A stretch of DNA of 64,000 bases from positions 1-64,000 of the forward strand of contig NZ_CAJNBK010000016.1 in the NCBI RefSeq assembly GCF_905220975.1, in the 5' to 3' direction. Below the pieces are notes generated by a model. That model searched no databases. It was not told the DNA's origin and worked only from the letters and a program-made list of their open reading frames with translations. How positions within the stretch are numbered: position 1 is the stretch's first letter; each line of letters starts with the position of its first letter. Position numbers and translations under genes: made by a program. This document shows positions 54,527 through 62,109 of this stretch, piece after piece. Source of the stretch: Paraburkholderia haematera. Its GTDB lineage: Bacteria; Pseudomonadota; Gammaproteobacteria; Burkholderiales; Burkholderiaceae.

Positions 54527-55165
54527 ATGGAAACACTCTGGGATATCACCCCCGCCGTCGATACGGCGACGCCCGTCTGGCCTGGCGACACGCCGGTCGG
54601 CATCGAACGCGTGTGGCGCATGGAAGCGGGCTCGCCCGTCAATGTCGCGCGCCTGACGCTGTCGCCGCACACCGGCGCCCACACCGACGCCCCGCTTCAT
54701 TACGACGCGGAGGGCGCGGCGATCGGCCAGGTCGCGCTCGATGCGTACCTTGGACGCTGCCGTGTGATTCATTGCATCGGCGCTTCGCCTGTTGTGACGC
54801 CACAACACCTGACCGGTTCGCTCGACGACCTGCCGCCGCGAATCTTACTACGCACTTACAGGAACGCGCCGACTCAGGTTTGGGACAGCGCGTTCTGCGC
54901 GGTCGCGCCGGAAACGATCGATCTTCTCGCTGCTCGTGGCGTCAAGCTGATCGGCATCGATACGCCGTCGCTCGATCCGCAGGAGTCGAAGACGATGGAC
55001 GCCCATCACCGGATTCGCGCGCACCGCATGGCGATCCTCGAAGGCATCGTGCTGGATGCCGTCGCACCTGGCGACTACGAACTGATCGCGCTGCCGCTCA
55101 AATTCACCACGCTCGATGCGAGCCCCGTGCGCGCGGTATTGCGGGCGCTGCCCGACTCCCGCTGA
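54527..55165 (+). CDS. kynB: Kynurenine formamidase
   Basis: This 212-aa metal enzyme hydrolyses N-formylkynurenine to kynurenine. The cyclase-like metal motif is His48-x-Gly-x-His52-x-Asp54-x-Pro. Further His and Glu residues are in ESKTMDAHHRIRAH. It is the first gene of kynBUA and is followed by kynU after 61 nt. Confidence 0.95.
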   Translation: METLWDITPAVDTATPVWPGDTPVGIERVWRMEAGSPVNVARLTLSPHTGAHTDAPLHYDAEGAAIGQVALDAYLGRCRVIHCIGASPVVTPQHLTGSLDDLPPRILLRTYRNAPTQVWDSAFCAVAPETIDLLAARGVKLIGIDTPSLDPQESKTMDAHHRIRAHRMAILEGIVLDAVAPGDYELIALPLKFTTLDASPVRAVLRALPDSR

Positions 55166-55226
55166 TCACCGACATCACCTGCGCGCTGCATTCACCGAAC
55201 TCCCTGATCTCTCTGACTGGACCATC

Positions 55227-56477
55227 ATGAACACCCGTGACGAAGCTCTCGCGCTCGATAGCGCCGACCCGCTCGCAACGCTGCGCGACCAGTTCGCGCT
55301 TTCGCCGGCGACCATCTATCTCGACGGCAACTCGCTCGGCGTGCCACCGGCCGCCGCCGCGCAACGCGCGCAGAACGTGATCGCCGCCGAATGGGGCGAA
55401 GGCCTGATCCGCAGCTGGAACACCGCCGGCTGGTTCGAATTGCCGCGCCGCCTTGGCAACAAGCTCGCGCCGCTGATCGGCGCAGCCGACAACGAAGTGG
55501 TCGTCACCGATACGATTTCGATCAACCTGTTCAAGCTTTTGTCGGCGGCCGTGCGGTTGGCGAATGCGCGCGATCCGAAGCGTCGCGTGATCGTTTCCGA
55601 GCGTTCGAATTTCCCGACCGATCTGTACATCGCCCAAGGGCTGATCGAACAGCTCGATCGCGGTTATGAATTGCGCCTGGTCGACGACCCCTCCGAGCTG
55701 CCCGCCGCGATCGGCGACGACACCGCGATCGCGATGATCACGCATGTGAACTACCGCACCGGCTACATGCACGACATGGCCGCGCTGACCCAACTCATCC
55801 ACGACAAAGGCGCGCTCGCGCTGTGGGACCTCGCACATTCGGCGGGCGCGGTGCCGGTCGACCTGAATGGCGTCGGCGCGGATTACGCGGTGGGCTGCAC
55901 GTATAAGTATCTGAATGGCGGCCCGGGTTCGCCGGCGTTCGTCTGGGTACCGAAGCGGCATCAAAACGACTTCGCGCAGCCGCTGTCCGGCTGGTGGGGT
56001 CATCGCGCGCCGTTCAAAATGGACCCGACGTATCAACCCGATGACGGTATTGGCCGCTTCTTGTGCGGCACGCAGCCGATGGTGTCGATGTCGCTGGTCG
56101 AATGCGGGCTCGATGTGTTCCATCAAACGGATATGCAGACGATCCGCGCCAAGTCGCTCGCGCTGACCGATCTGTTTATCAAACTGGTCGAAACGCGTTG
56201 CGGCGAGTTTCCTTTGAAGCTCGTCACGCCGCGCGACCATGCGCAGCGCGGTTCGCATGCGAGCTTCGAGCATCCGCATGGTTTTGAAGTGATGCAGGCA
56301 TTGATCGCGCGTGGCGTGATCGGCGACTATCGCGAGCCTCATGTGTTGCGGTTTGGTTTTACGCCGCTGTACACGCGCTTTGTCGATGTGTGGGATGCGG
56401 TGGAAACGCTGCGCGAGGTGCTTGCGGAAGAGAGCTGGCGAGCACCTGAATTTGCCGCCCGCGGCGCAGTGACCTGA
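55227..56477 (+). CDS. kynU: Kynureninase
   Basis: This 416-aa PLP enzyme cleaves kynurenine to anthranilate and alanine. The PLP lysine lies in VGCTYKYLNGGPGSPAF, and the blocks YLDGNSLGVPPAAA, LWDLAHSAGAVPVDL and IGDYREPHVLRFGFTPLYTRF fit the family. ATG 55227 has CTGATC... upstream rather than a strong ribosome site; the longer frame is not conserved. It is followed by kynA after 10 nt. Confidence 0.96.
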   Translation: MNTRDEALALDSADPLATLRDQFALSPATIYLDGNSLGVPPAAAAQRAQNVIAAEWGEGLIRSWNTAGWFELPRRLGNKLAPLIGAADNEVVVTDTISINLFKLLSAAVRLANARDPKRRVIVSERSNFPTDLYIAQGLIEQLDRGYELRLVDDPSELPAAIGDDTAIAMITHVNYRTGYMHDMAALTQLIHDKGALALWDLAHSAGAVPVDLNGVGADYAVGCTYKYLNGGPGSPAFVWVPKRHQNDFAQPLSGWWGHRAPFKMDPTYQPDDGIGRFLCGTQPMVSMSLVECGLDVFHQTDMQTIRAKSLALTDLFIKLVETRCGEFPLKLVTPRDHAQRGSHASFEHPHGFEVMQALIARGVIGDYREPHVLRFGFTPLYTRFVDVWDAVETLREVLAEESWRAPEFAARGAVT

Positions 56478-56487
56478 GGAGCGCGCA

Positions 56488-57420
56488 ATGAACGATCACA
56501 TGCAAACACCGGGCTTGCCGGAAGAGAAACCGGCGCAAGGGTGTCCGTTTGGGCATGGCAGTGGGACTGCTCATGCAGCGTCTTCGGCTGCCGATTCCGG
56601 CGAGGGCTGGCATGATGCGCAGCTCGATTTTTCAGAGTCGATGAGTTATGGCGACTATCTCTCGTTAGGGACGGTGCTGGATGCGCAGCATCCGTTGTCG
56701 CCGGATCACAACGAGATGTTGTTCATCATCCAGCATCAGACGAGTGAACTATGGATGAAGCTCGCGCTGTATGAACTGCGTGCCGCGCTGAAGGCGGTGC
56801 ATCGCGATGAGTTGCCGCCGGCGTTCAAGATGCTCGCTCGCGTGTCGCGGATCATGGAGCAGCTCGTGCAGGCGTGGAGTGTTCTCGCGACGATGACGCC
56901 GTCCGAGTACACGGCGATGCGGCCTTATCTGGGTAGCTCGTCCGGGTTCCAGTCATATCAGTATCGCCAGATCGAGTTTTTGCTCGGCAATAAGAATGAG
57001 CAGATGCTGAAACCGCACGCGCACCGGGCGGATGTTCTTGCCGAGGTGACAGCTTCGCTGGAAGCACCTTCGTTTTACGATGAAGTTGTTCGACTGCTGG
57101 CGCGGCGTGGGTTTGCGATTTCACCTTCCAGGTTGGAGCGGGATTGGACGCAACCGACTACGCATGATGCTTCAGTTGAGGCGGCGTGGTTGGAGGTCTA
57201 TCGGAATCCTTCGCAACATTGGGAGCTGTACGAGATGGCGGAGGAGCTTGTCGACCTCGAGGATGCGTTTCGCCAGTGGCGGTTCAGGCACGTGACGACG
57301 GTTGAGCGAATCATTGGATTCAAGCAAGGCACGGGCGGTACGAGTGGTGCGCCTTATTTGCGGAAGATGCTCGACGTGGTCTTGTTTCCCGAGCTTTGGC
57401 ATGTGAGGACGATGCTTTAA
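56488..57420 (+). CDS. kynA: Tryptophan 2,3-dioxygenase
   Basis: This 310-aa haem enzyme opens the indole ring of tryptophan, the first step of the kynurenine pathway. Family blocks are YGDYLSLGTVLDAQHPLSPDHNEMLFIIQHQTSELWMKL, SSGFQSYQYRQIEFLLGNKN and the C-terminal FRHVTTVERIIGFKQGTGGTSGAPYLRKML containing the proximal His. GAGGAGCGCGC precedes the ATG. Gene order kynB-U-A gives a complete tryptophan-to-anthranilate route. Confidence 0.97.
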   Translation: MNDHMQTPGLPEEKPAQGCPFGHGSGTAHAASSAADSGEGWHDAQLDFSESMSYGDYLSLGTVLDAQHPLSPDHNEMLFIIQHQTSELWMKLALYELRAALKAVHRDELPPAFKMLARVSRIMEQLVQAWSVLATMTPSEYTAMRPYLGSSSGFQSYQYRQIEFLLGNKNEQMLKPHAHRADVLAEVTASLEAPSFYDEVVRLLARRGFAISPSRLERDWTQPTTHDASVEAAWLEVYRNPSQHWELYEMAEELVDLEDAFRQWRFRHVTTVERIIGFKQGTGGTSGAPYLRKMLDVVLFPELWHVRTML

Positions 57421-57813
57421 GGCGTCTTTGCGTCTTTGTCAATGCGCGATGCATTGGCAACGTTCACGAAACACGTGGCGATCCGTAGACGCGTCGGTTC
57501 GAATGTAAAGATTGGTCATAACTCGCGCGTTTAGCCTGTGTGGTTGATCGTCTTAAAAAACGGTTAGGTTAGATTTCTACGTGCCGTTGGAAAGACGGCC
57601 GGGTGTGAGAGCCCGAACGGTAGTTCGCATAACCTACATTCGTAGGTCGTGCACTTGCTTCTGCACGTCTATTCAATGGGCGGGTCGCAGTGAGGGGGCC
57701 GAAAGGTCCACCGGTTTGAACTACCGCCGGTCTCTCAAACTCGCTACGTGCCCGCTCACCCAACGATTAGCTCGCGAGTGTCGGGCGATTCACGAACGCA
57801 CCGGAAATCGCAC
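57421..57813. other. Non-coding region with structured RNA candidate
   Basis: These 393 bp between kynA and the next gene contain no ORF of note. The left part (to about 57577) shows nothing clear. The right part (57578-57762) holds the multi-hairpin element listed separately. Confidence 0.5.
57607..57736 (+). ncRNA. Structured RNA element, possibly C4-antisense-RNA-like
   Basis: An outer stem GAGAG (57607-57611) with CTCTC (57732-57736) and CGGTAGTTC (57618-57626) with GAACTACCG (57718-57726) encloses three hairpins. These are ACCTAC/GTAGGT (57632-57647), CGTGCA/TGCACG (57648-57667) and GGGCC-GAAA-GGTCC (57696-57709, with one G-T pair). The nonamer CTACGTGCC occurs on both sides (57578-57586 and 57744-57752). 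The element sits just upstream of a small accessory gene. The layout and position recall the C4 antisense RNA of P1/P4-type phages, but family membership is not proven. Confidence 0.55.
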
Positions 57814-58299
57814 ATGGCCAAAACCACAAAGAAAACTCAAACTGCATCACGCCCGCCTGTTGATGCACTCCAGTATGAAAAACTTGCACTGTCGGCGTTT
57901 GGAGCATGCGACCGACAAATCCGGCAGCTTCGAACACTGATTGATCTCGCGGCAAGCATCACGCGATGCCCGGCTACGACGGTCGAAGAAAGACGCCGTG
58001 AGCGCAACCTGCTGGAACACCTGCTCTATACCGTCGAGCAATATCAGCAGGAAGTTGAATGCGACCGCGATCTGTATCAGGTGATTGCGCTCGATGCGAA
58101 AGGGGTTGCTCACAATCGCATCACGGCCAAGCTTGCGGCACAGCTTCTTTCAGATGCTGCGGAGGCGGGACGAGAAGCAGGCGAAGCTGCAGCTGAAGCC
58201 GAAGCTGCGGTGGACAAAGCTGTAACGCGTAAGCAGGAGCGTGTAAAGACTGCGGCGCGTACGCGAGCTGATGCGCAAAAGGCAGAAGTGAAGCACTAG
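57814..58299 (+). CDS. Accessory helical protein of unknown function
   Basis: This 161-aa protein is mostly helical, with a Lys/Thr-rich N-terminus (MAKTTKKTQTA). A middle part (about 25-115) has predicted helices, and an Ala/Glu/Lys-rich, coiled-coil-prone C-terminus (about 120-161) carries alternating AEAGREAGEAAAEAEAAV and Lys/Arg blocks. No domain is recognised. Its position downstream of a structured RNA element and near an RHS gene, and lower GC than neighbours, suggest an acquired segment. ATG 57814 was chosen over the longer frame. Confidence 0.6.
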   Translation: MAKTTKKTQTASRPPVDALQYEKLALSAFGACDRQIRQLRTLIDLAASITRCPATTVEERRRERNLLEHLLYTVEQYQQEVECDRDLYQVIALDAKGVAHNRITAKLAAQLLSDAAEAGREAGEAAAEAEAAVDKAVTRKQERVKTAARTRADAQKAEVKH

Positions 58300-58331
58300 G
58301 GTGAAAGAGCGGCAATCGTGCCGCTGCAAAG

Positions 58332-58358
58332 AAAAAGGCGCGAATTCGCGCCTTTTTT
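58332..58358. terminator. Bidirectional terminator, 26-bp palindrome
   Basis: AAAAAGGCGCGAA (58332-58344) and TTCGCGCCTTTTT (58345-58357) form a perfect palindrome with A- and T-runs. It lies between convergent genes ending at 58299 (+) and 58362 (-). Confidence 0.9.
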
Positions 58359-58361
58359 GGT

Positions 58362-58619
58362 TTACTTCTTACTTTTGTTCTTTGGTGGAATCATGACCAG
58401 ACCTTCGGGAGCAAGGTCTGGATATGCTCTCCACAGTGGTTCGAGAAGAAGGTACAACCCCCCGGCGATCCTGCCGGCCTCGGAGCGAAACCCCTCAAAC
58501 TCATCTCTCGAGCATTTTTTCTGAATTATTTTTGTCGCATTTTCGACCGACAAATACGCGTCTAATAGCTGCTTGCTTACTTCTGACGCTACATCCTTGT
58601 CTATTTCCTTATCCATCAT
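58362..58619 (-). CDS. Small protein, candidate immunity partner of the RHS protein
   Basis: This 85-aa acidic-then-basic protein (MMDKEIDKDVASEVSKQLLD...) has no recognised domain and no signal peptide or membrane segment. It begins 7 nt after the stop of the RHS gene on the same strand, so the two are probably cotranscribed and coupled. Small ORFs directly behind RHS toxins are usually immunity proteins. Its ATG is preceded by GGGAGAGT. The function is inferred from context only. Confidence 0.65.
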   Translation of the reverse strand: MMDKEIDKDVASEVSKQLLDAYLSVENATKIIQKKCSRDEFEGFRSEAGRIAGGLYLLLEPLWRAYPDLAPEGLVMIPPKNKSKK

Positions 58620-58626
58620 ACTCTCC

Positions 58627-60990
58627 CTAGCAGTCTTGATCTGATTTGCACTGGTTCATACATCTGAAAAAACTCACGCCATAATTTCCAGTCGGAAACG
58701 TCGTATCCGCGCACTTGATCTGGCATCTTTCATGAACTTCGCGACAGCGTTTCGTTATGGGTTTTCCATAAGCACACTTGACGAAGCCCGAATCAGAGTC
58801 ACCATTGTTCTGGAAGAGTTGAGCATATAGCACCGCACGTTTTGACTGCCCGTTCTGCTCGGGCATCAGGATAGGGAAAGGCACCTGCTCCTGTGCCGTT
58901 ATTTGCAGTTCAGGCACGTCACCCTGAACTGGCTGACCTGTCTGGGTGACAGTGAGCCCACGGTAAAAGAGCTTCCACGCCAGCTTAGCCTTCGTGAACA
59001 CGTAGCACTCGGTGCATACAGGTGTGATCGCCGTCGTACCGCTGGCTTTTAGTGCTTTACGCGAGCCTGAGAGATTGGCCGGTGGCCCGACAGGATCAGC
59101 ACCAGTTTCATAGTTATTAATCCACTGGTCAATCTCATCACTGGATATCGCTTGCGCGGCACCCCCGTTCCTGGCCGCCGTACCAGTCCGACCCGCCACA
59201 CGACCATCAGGCGTATAGCTGTAGTCCACAGTCAGGAAACGCTTCAGACCTGCCGTCAATGCAGTTGCGTCTTCGTTGTACGTGAACCGGCTGACGCGTC
59301 CGCGTTTGTCATACGTGAAGCGCGCTTCACGATAGTTGCCGGTGGCTCTCGTGACACGGTTCGACGCGTCGCGATCGACTGCACCAAGTAGCCAACGTGA
59401 GACCAACTCCTGAGCGGTCTGTAGATTCCCCGTTTCATCTGGGAAATACACCCAGTCTTCGGTTTTGACACCATTCACATAGACAGTTGCTTGCGCCAGG
59501 CGGTTATTGGCATCGTAGCGCGCACCAACAGTCAACTTGTTGCCCGTGCCAGTAGCATCGAAACCGCTCGCGCCTGTCGTGTCAGACGTATCGAACTCGC
59601 TGTATCCAGTGACGTTACCACCTGCGTCATACACGAACGCACGCATCTTGCCCGGAGTTGCAACAAGTGACGGGTGCAGGCTCGTCGCATCGGCGTAGCG
59701 CACTGACGTTATCACCGTGCCACTAGCACTACTCACCGCGGCTCGAACCGGTCGACCCGCGGCGTCGTACGAATATGCTGCGCTTCCGTCCGGTGCAGTT
59801 TTTTGTAGCAGGTTCCCGCTCGAGTCCAACGTCCGGCTCTCGGTGCCATCGGCCGTACTGCCACCCGTCATGCGTAACATGCCAGCGATTGACGCGAAGT
59901 TAATCGTGCCGGAACCGTCCGTCCACGAAATAGTGGTCGAGCCGTTGCCGTAGGTGAACTGGACGTTCTGCGTCGTATCCGGGTGCGTTGCTGAGATAGC
60001 GCGCCCTCTCGCATCGTATGTCCACGTTGCGATCCGTGAACCGGATTCGTCAATCACACCGGTTAGTGCGTTTTTGAAGCGCGAGTCGTCGTAGACGTAA
60101 CGGCGTACATAACCATCAGGCCATGTGACCGATACGAGGTTACTGCTTCCGTCATAACCGTATTGCGTAAGACCGCCGCTTGGGTCTGTCATGCGGTAGA
60201 TCCGGCCCAACGTGTCGTACTCAAGCTTGATCGACAGTAACTCATACTTCGGAACCGCACCTGCCGCGCGCTGGTTGATGGCCGTGAGCCGCCCCGCACC
60301 GTCATAGGAAAGCGTTCGGGTGAAACCGCTATGTGTTGTTTCGGACAGCAGGACGCCTTGTGCAGAATACGACTCAACGGTATCTGTTGTCAGGTCCGTC
60401 AAAACCCATCCAGAGCTGTTCTGAGCGAGAGCGAACCCACTGAAACTGGACGTTTTCCACTGTCCGTTGGTAAGTAGGAAAGTGAGCGGTTGGCCGTTTG
60501 CGCGATATGCACTGACTTGAGGTGAACTACCGCTTGTCCCGGCCACGTTGAGTTGTCGCTGCCAGTTATTCATCCATACCGGCCCCATGGCGGTAGCCGA
60601 TTTGAGAAACGGTGAGGATAGGTAGCTTCGAGTGAATGTCAGTGGCATTCCATCGCCGCTGCGGAAATCGTTCTCAGAGAGAGTCACCTTGCCATTGGCC
60701 GAATACACCGGATCGGCAACCGGACAAGATTCGTCAGGGTCCGTAGGCGTGGCGCACCACTCGTCAATCGCCGCAATGTCGTTTCTACATCCGTAACTGC
60801 CCATGCCGCTTGGAGTATTGCTTGCGACGTCCAGCCGACAGCTCGCTGTACCTGGCGTCGCACCTGATTTCGAGTAAAGCGTCCAGCAGTCGTCTGCATG
60901 CGCAGTAGAAGCCACTAATAACAAGGCACACGAGGACACTAGGCGGGCTAGCTTGCCGCCGAGCCAGCAAGATGAGATTTTTGTTCTCAT
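58627..60990 (-). CDS. Exported RHS/YD-repeat protein with Cys-rich C-terminus
   Basis: This 787-aa protein has a Sec signal (ending near THA|D, about 33), a DUF6531-like start (CPVADPVYSANGKVTLSENDF ... LPLTFTRSYLSS-like), and about nine YD repeats (YDGAGRL, YDTLGRI, YDARGRA, YDAAGRP, YDAGGNV, YDANNRL, YDKRGRV). The typical DPxGL-type RHS-associated core before the variable tip is not seen. The last about 55 residues hold seven cysteines (FVKC, KRC, ERC, IKC, FRC, NQC, QDC), a likely effector or receptor tip. GC content is lower than flanking genes. Confidence 0.85.
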   Translation of the reverse strand: MRTKISSCWLGGKLARLVSSCALLLVASTAHADDCWTLYSKSGATPGTASCRLDVASNTPSGMGSYGCRNDIAAIDEWCATPTDPDESCPVADPVYSANGKVTLSENDFRSGDGMPLTFTRSYLSSPFLKSATAMGPVWMNNWQRQLNVAGTSGSSPQVSAYRANGQPLTFLLTNGQWKTSSFSGFALAQNSSGWVLTDLTTDTVESYSAQGVLLSETTHSGFTRTLSYDGAGRLTAINQRAAGAVPKYELLSIKLEYDTLGRIYRMTDPSGGLTQYGYDGSSNLVSVTWPDGYVRRYVYDDSRFKNALTGVIDESGSRIATWTYDARGRAISATHPDTTQNVQFTYGNGSTTISWTDGSGTINFASIAGMLRMTGGSTADGTESRTLDSSGNLLQKTAPDGSAAYSYDAAGRPVRAAVSSASGTVITSVRYADATSLHPSLVATPGKMRAFVYDAGGNVTGYSEFDTSDTTGASGFDATGTGNKLTVGARYDANNRLAQATVYVNGVKTEDWVYFPDETGNLQTAQELVSRWLLGAVDRDASNRVTRATGNYREARFTYDKRGRVSRFTYNEDATALTAGLKRFLTVDYSYTPDGRVAGRTGTAARNGGAAQAISSDEIDQWINNYETGADPVGPPANLSGSRKALKASGTTAITPVCTECYVFTKAKLAWKLFYRGLTVTQTGQPVQGDVPELQITAQEQVPFPILMPEQNGQSKRAVLYAQLFQNNGDSDSGFVKCAYGKPITKRCREVHERCQIKCADTTFPTGNYGVSFFRCMNQCKSDQDC

Positions 60991-61371
60991 ACATCTCCCT
61001 TCTGTAATACGTCGTTAGAATTGCGTAATAATTCGACGTTGCATCAAGGAGAGCTGAAACTAGAATAGGAACACTCTGAAAATATCGGTTGCGCGACACA
61101 TCTTCACAAACCGGCTGAAATCGGAAGCATCAGGGGATGGGTCGCCGCTAAGCGGGCACCCCAACAACGCCCTCATCGGGGGCATTCAAGGAAGGTGGCG
61201 AGTACAAAAGTGTCTAGCCAAGATGACGGGGACGTGCTGCGTGCAGTATCGCCGACCATCAATTCGTCGCCGATTCGCGTATTGGCTGCCCTGCGAGTGC
61301 AGTGACGTCCCAGACGCGATTCGCCGTTACACAGTGGACGTGCCGTCAATAATCCGTAGCAGCCAAACCAA
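60991..61371. other. Intergenic region upstream of the RHS gene
   Basis: These 381 bp are AT-richer near the RHS start (TAATACGTCGTTAGAATTGCGTAATAATTCGACG) and otherwise show no gene. An imperfect inverted repeat TACGTCGTTAGAATTGCGTAATAATTCGACG lies about 61009-61040 and may belong to the RHS promoter. Confidence 0.4.
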
Positions 61372-62109
61372 TCACCTCGCCGTATACCCCCCATCAATCG
61401 GCAAGCAAACTCCACTAATCATCGAAGCCGCGTCGCTCAACAAAAACATAATCGGTGCAGCGACCTCAGCAGACTCGGCGAATCGCCGCAAAGGAATCGC
61501 CTTCAAAGCGGGATCGCGTTTCGCAGGATCACTCCACGCCTGCACGGCCATCGGCGTCAAAGTCACGGTCGGATTAACGCTATTCACCCGAATGCCGTAG
61601 GGTCCCAGTTCGATACACAAAGCACGCGTAATAGCATCAAGCGCCGCCTTGGAAGCCGAATAACTCAAATGATCATCCAGCGCCACAAGCGCAGCCTGAC
61701 TGGAAACGTTCACGATGCTGCCAGCGCGTTTAGCATCGATCATCCCGCGCGCCACGTGCTTGGAAACCAGTACCGCCCCTCGCGCGTTCACGCCCATCAC
61801 GCGATCGAAACTGGCACCCGTCGTATCCACCGCCCGCTCAAGCAAAGCGATCCCAGCGCAATTTACGAGCCCATCGAACGCATCGAGTGAACCCAATGCA
61901 TCATCGATAACGGCTTCGTCGCTTACGTCGAGCGTCAACGGTTCGCATCCCGTTTCCTCAGCCAGCCGCGCGAGTTCATTCACATTCCGCGCCGCGGCAA
62001 CCACGTTCGCTCCAGACGCGCACAACGCTTCAACCGTCGCCCGTCCAATGCCGCTCGATGCTCCCGTAACCAGAATCGATTTACCAGAAAAATCAAAAGT
62101 AGCATTCAT
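61372..62109 (-). CDS. SDR-family polyol/sugar dehydrogenase
   Basis: This 245-aa short-chain dehydrogenase has the NAD site TGASSGIG (15-22) and catalytic Ser137, Tyr150 and Lys154 (SYSASK). The CLPIDGGYTAR end is common in carbonyl or L-xylulose reductase-like enzymes. It overlaps the upstream kinase gene by 4 nt (ATGA), so the two are coupled. In this operon it probably oxidises a polyol or sugar; the substrate is unknown. Confidence 0.87.
   Translation of the reverse strand: MNATFDFSGKSILVTGASSGIGRATVEALCASGANVVAAARNVNELARLAEETGCEPLTLDVSDEAVIDDALGSLDAFDGLVNCAGIALLERAVDTTGASFDRVMGVNARGAVLVSKHVARGMIDAKRAGSIVNVSSQAALVALDDHLSYSASKAALDAITRALCIELGPYGIRVNSVNPTVTLTPMAVQAWSDPAKRDPALKAIPLRRFAESAEVAAPIMFLLSDAASMISGVCLPIDGGYTAR

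Noticed and set aside
57480..57510. GGTTCGAAT motif suggesting a tRNA T-loop
   Set aside because: No acceptor stem, CCA-like end or cloverleaf can be drawn around it.
61173..61415. Small minus-strand ORF upstream of the SDR gene
   Set aside because: It overlaps the SDR 3' end and has no protein-like features.
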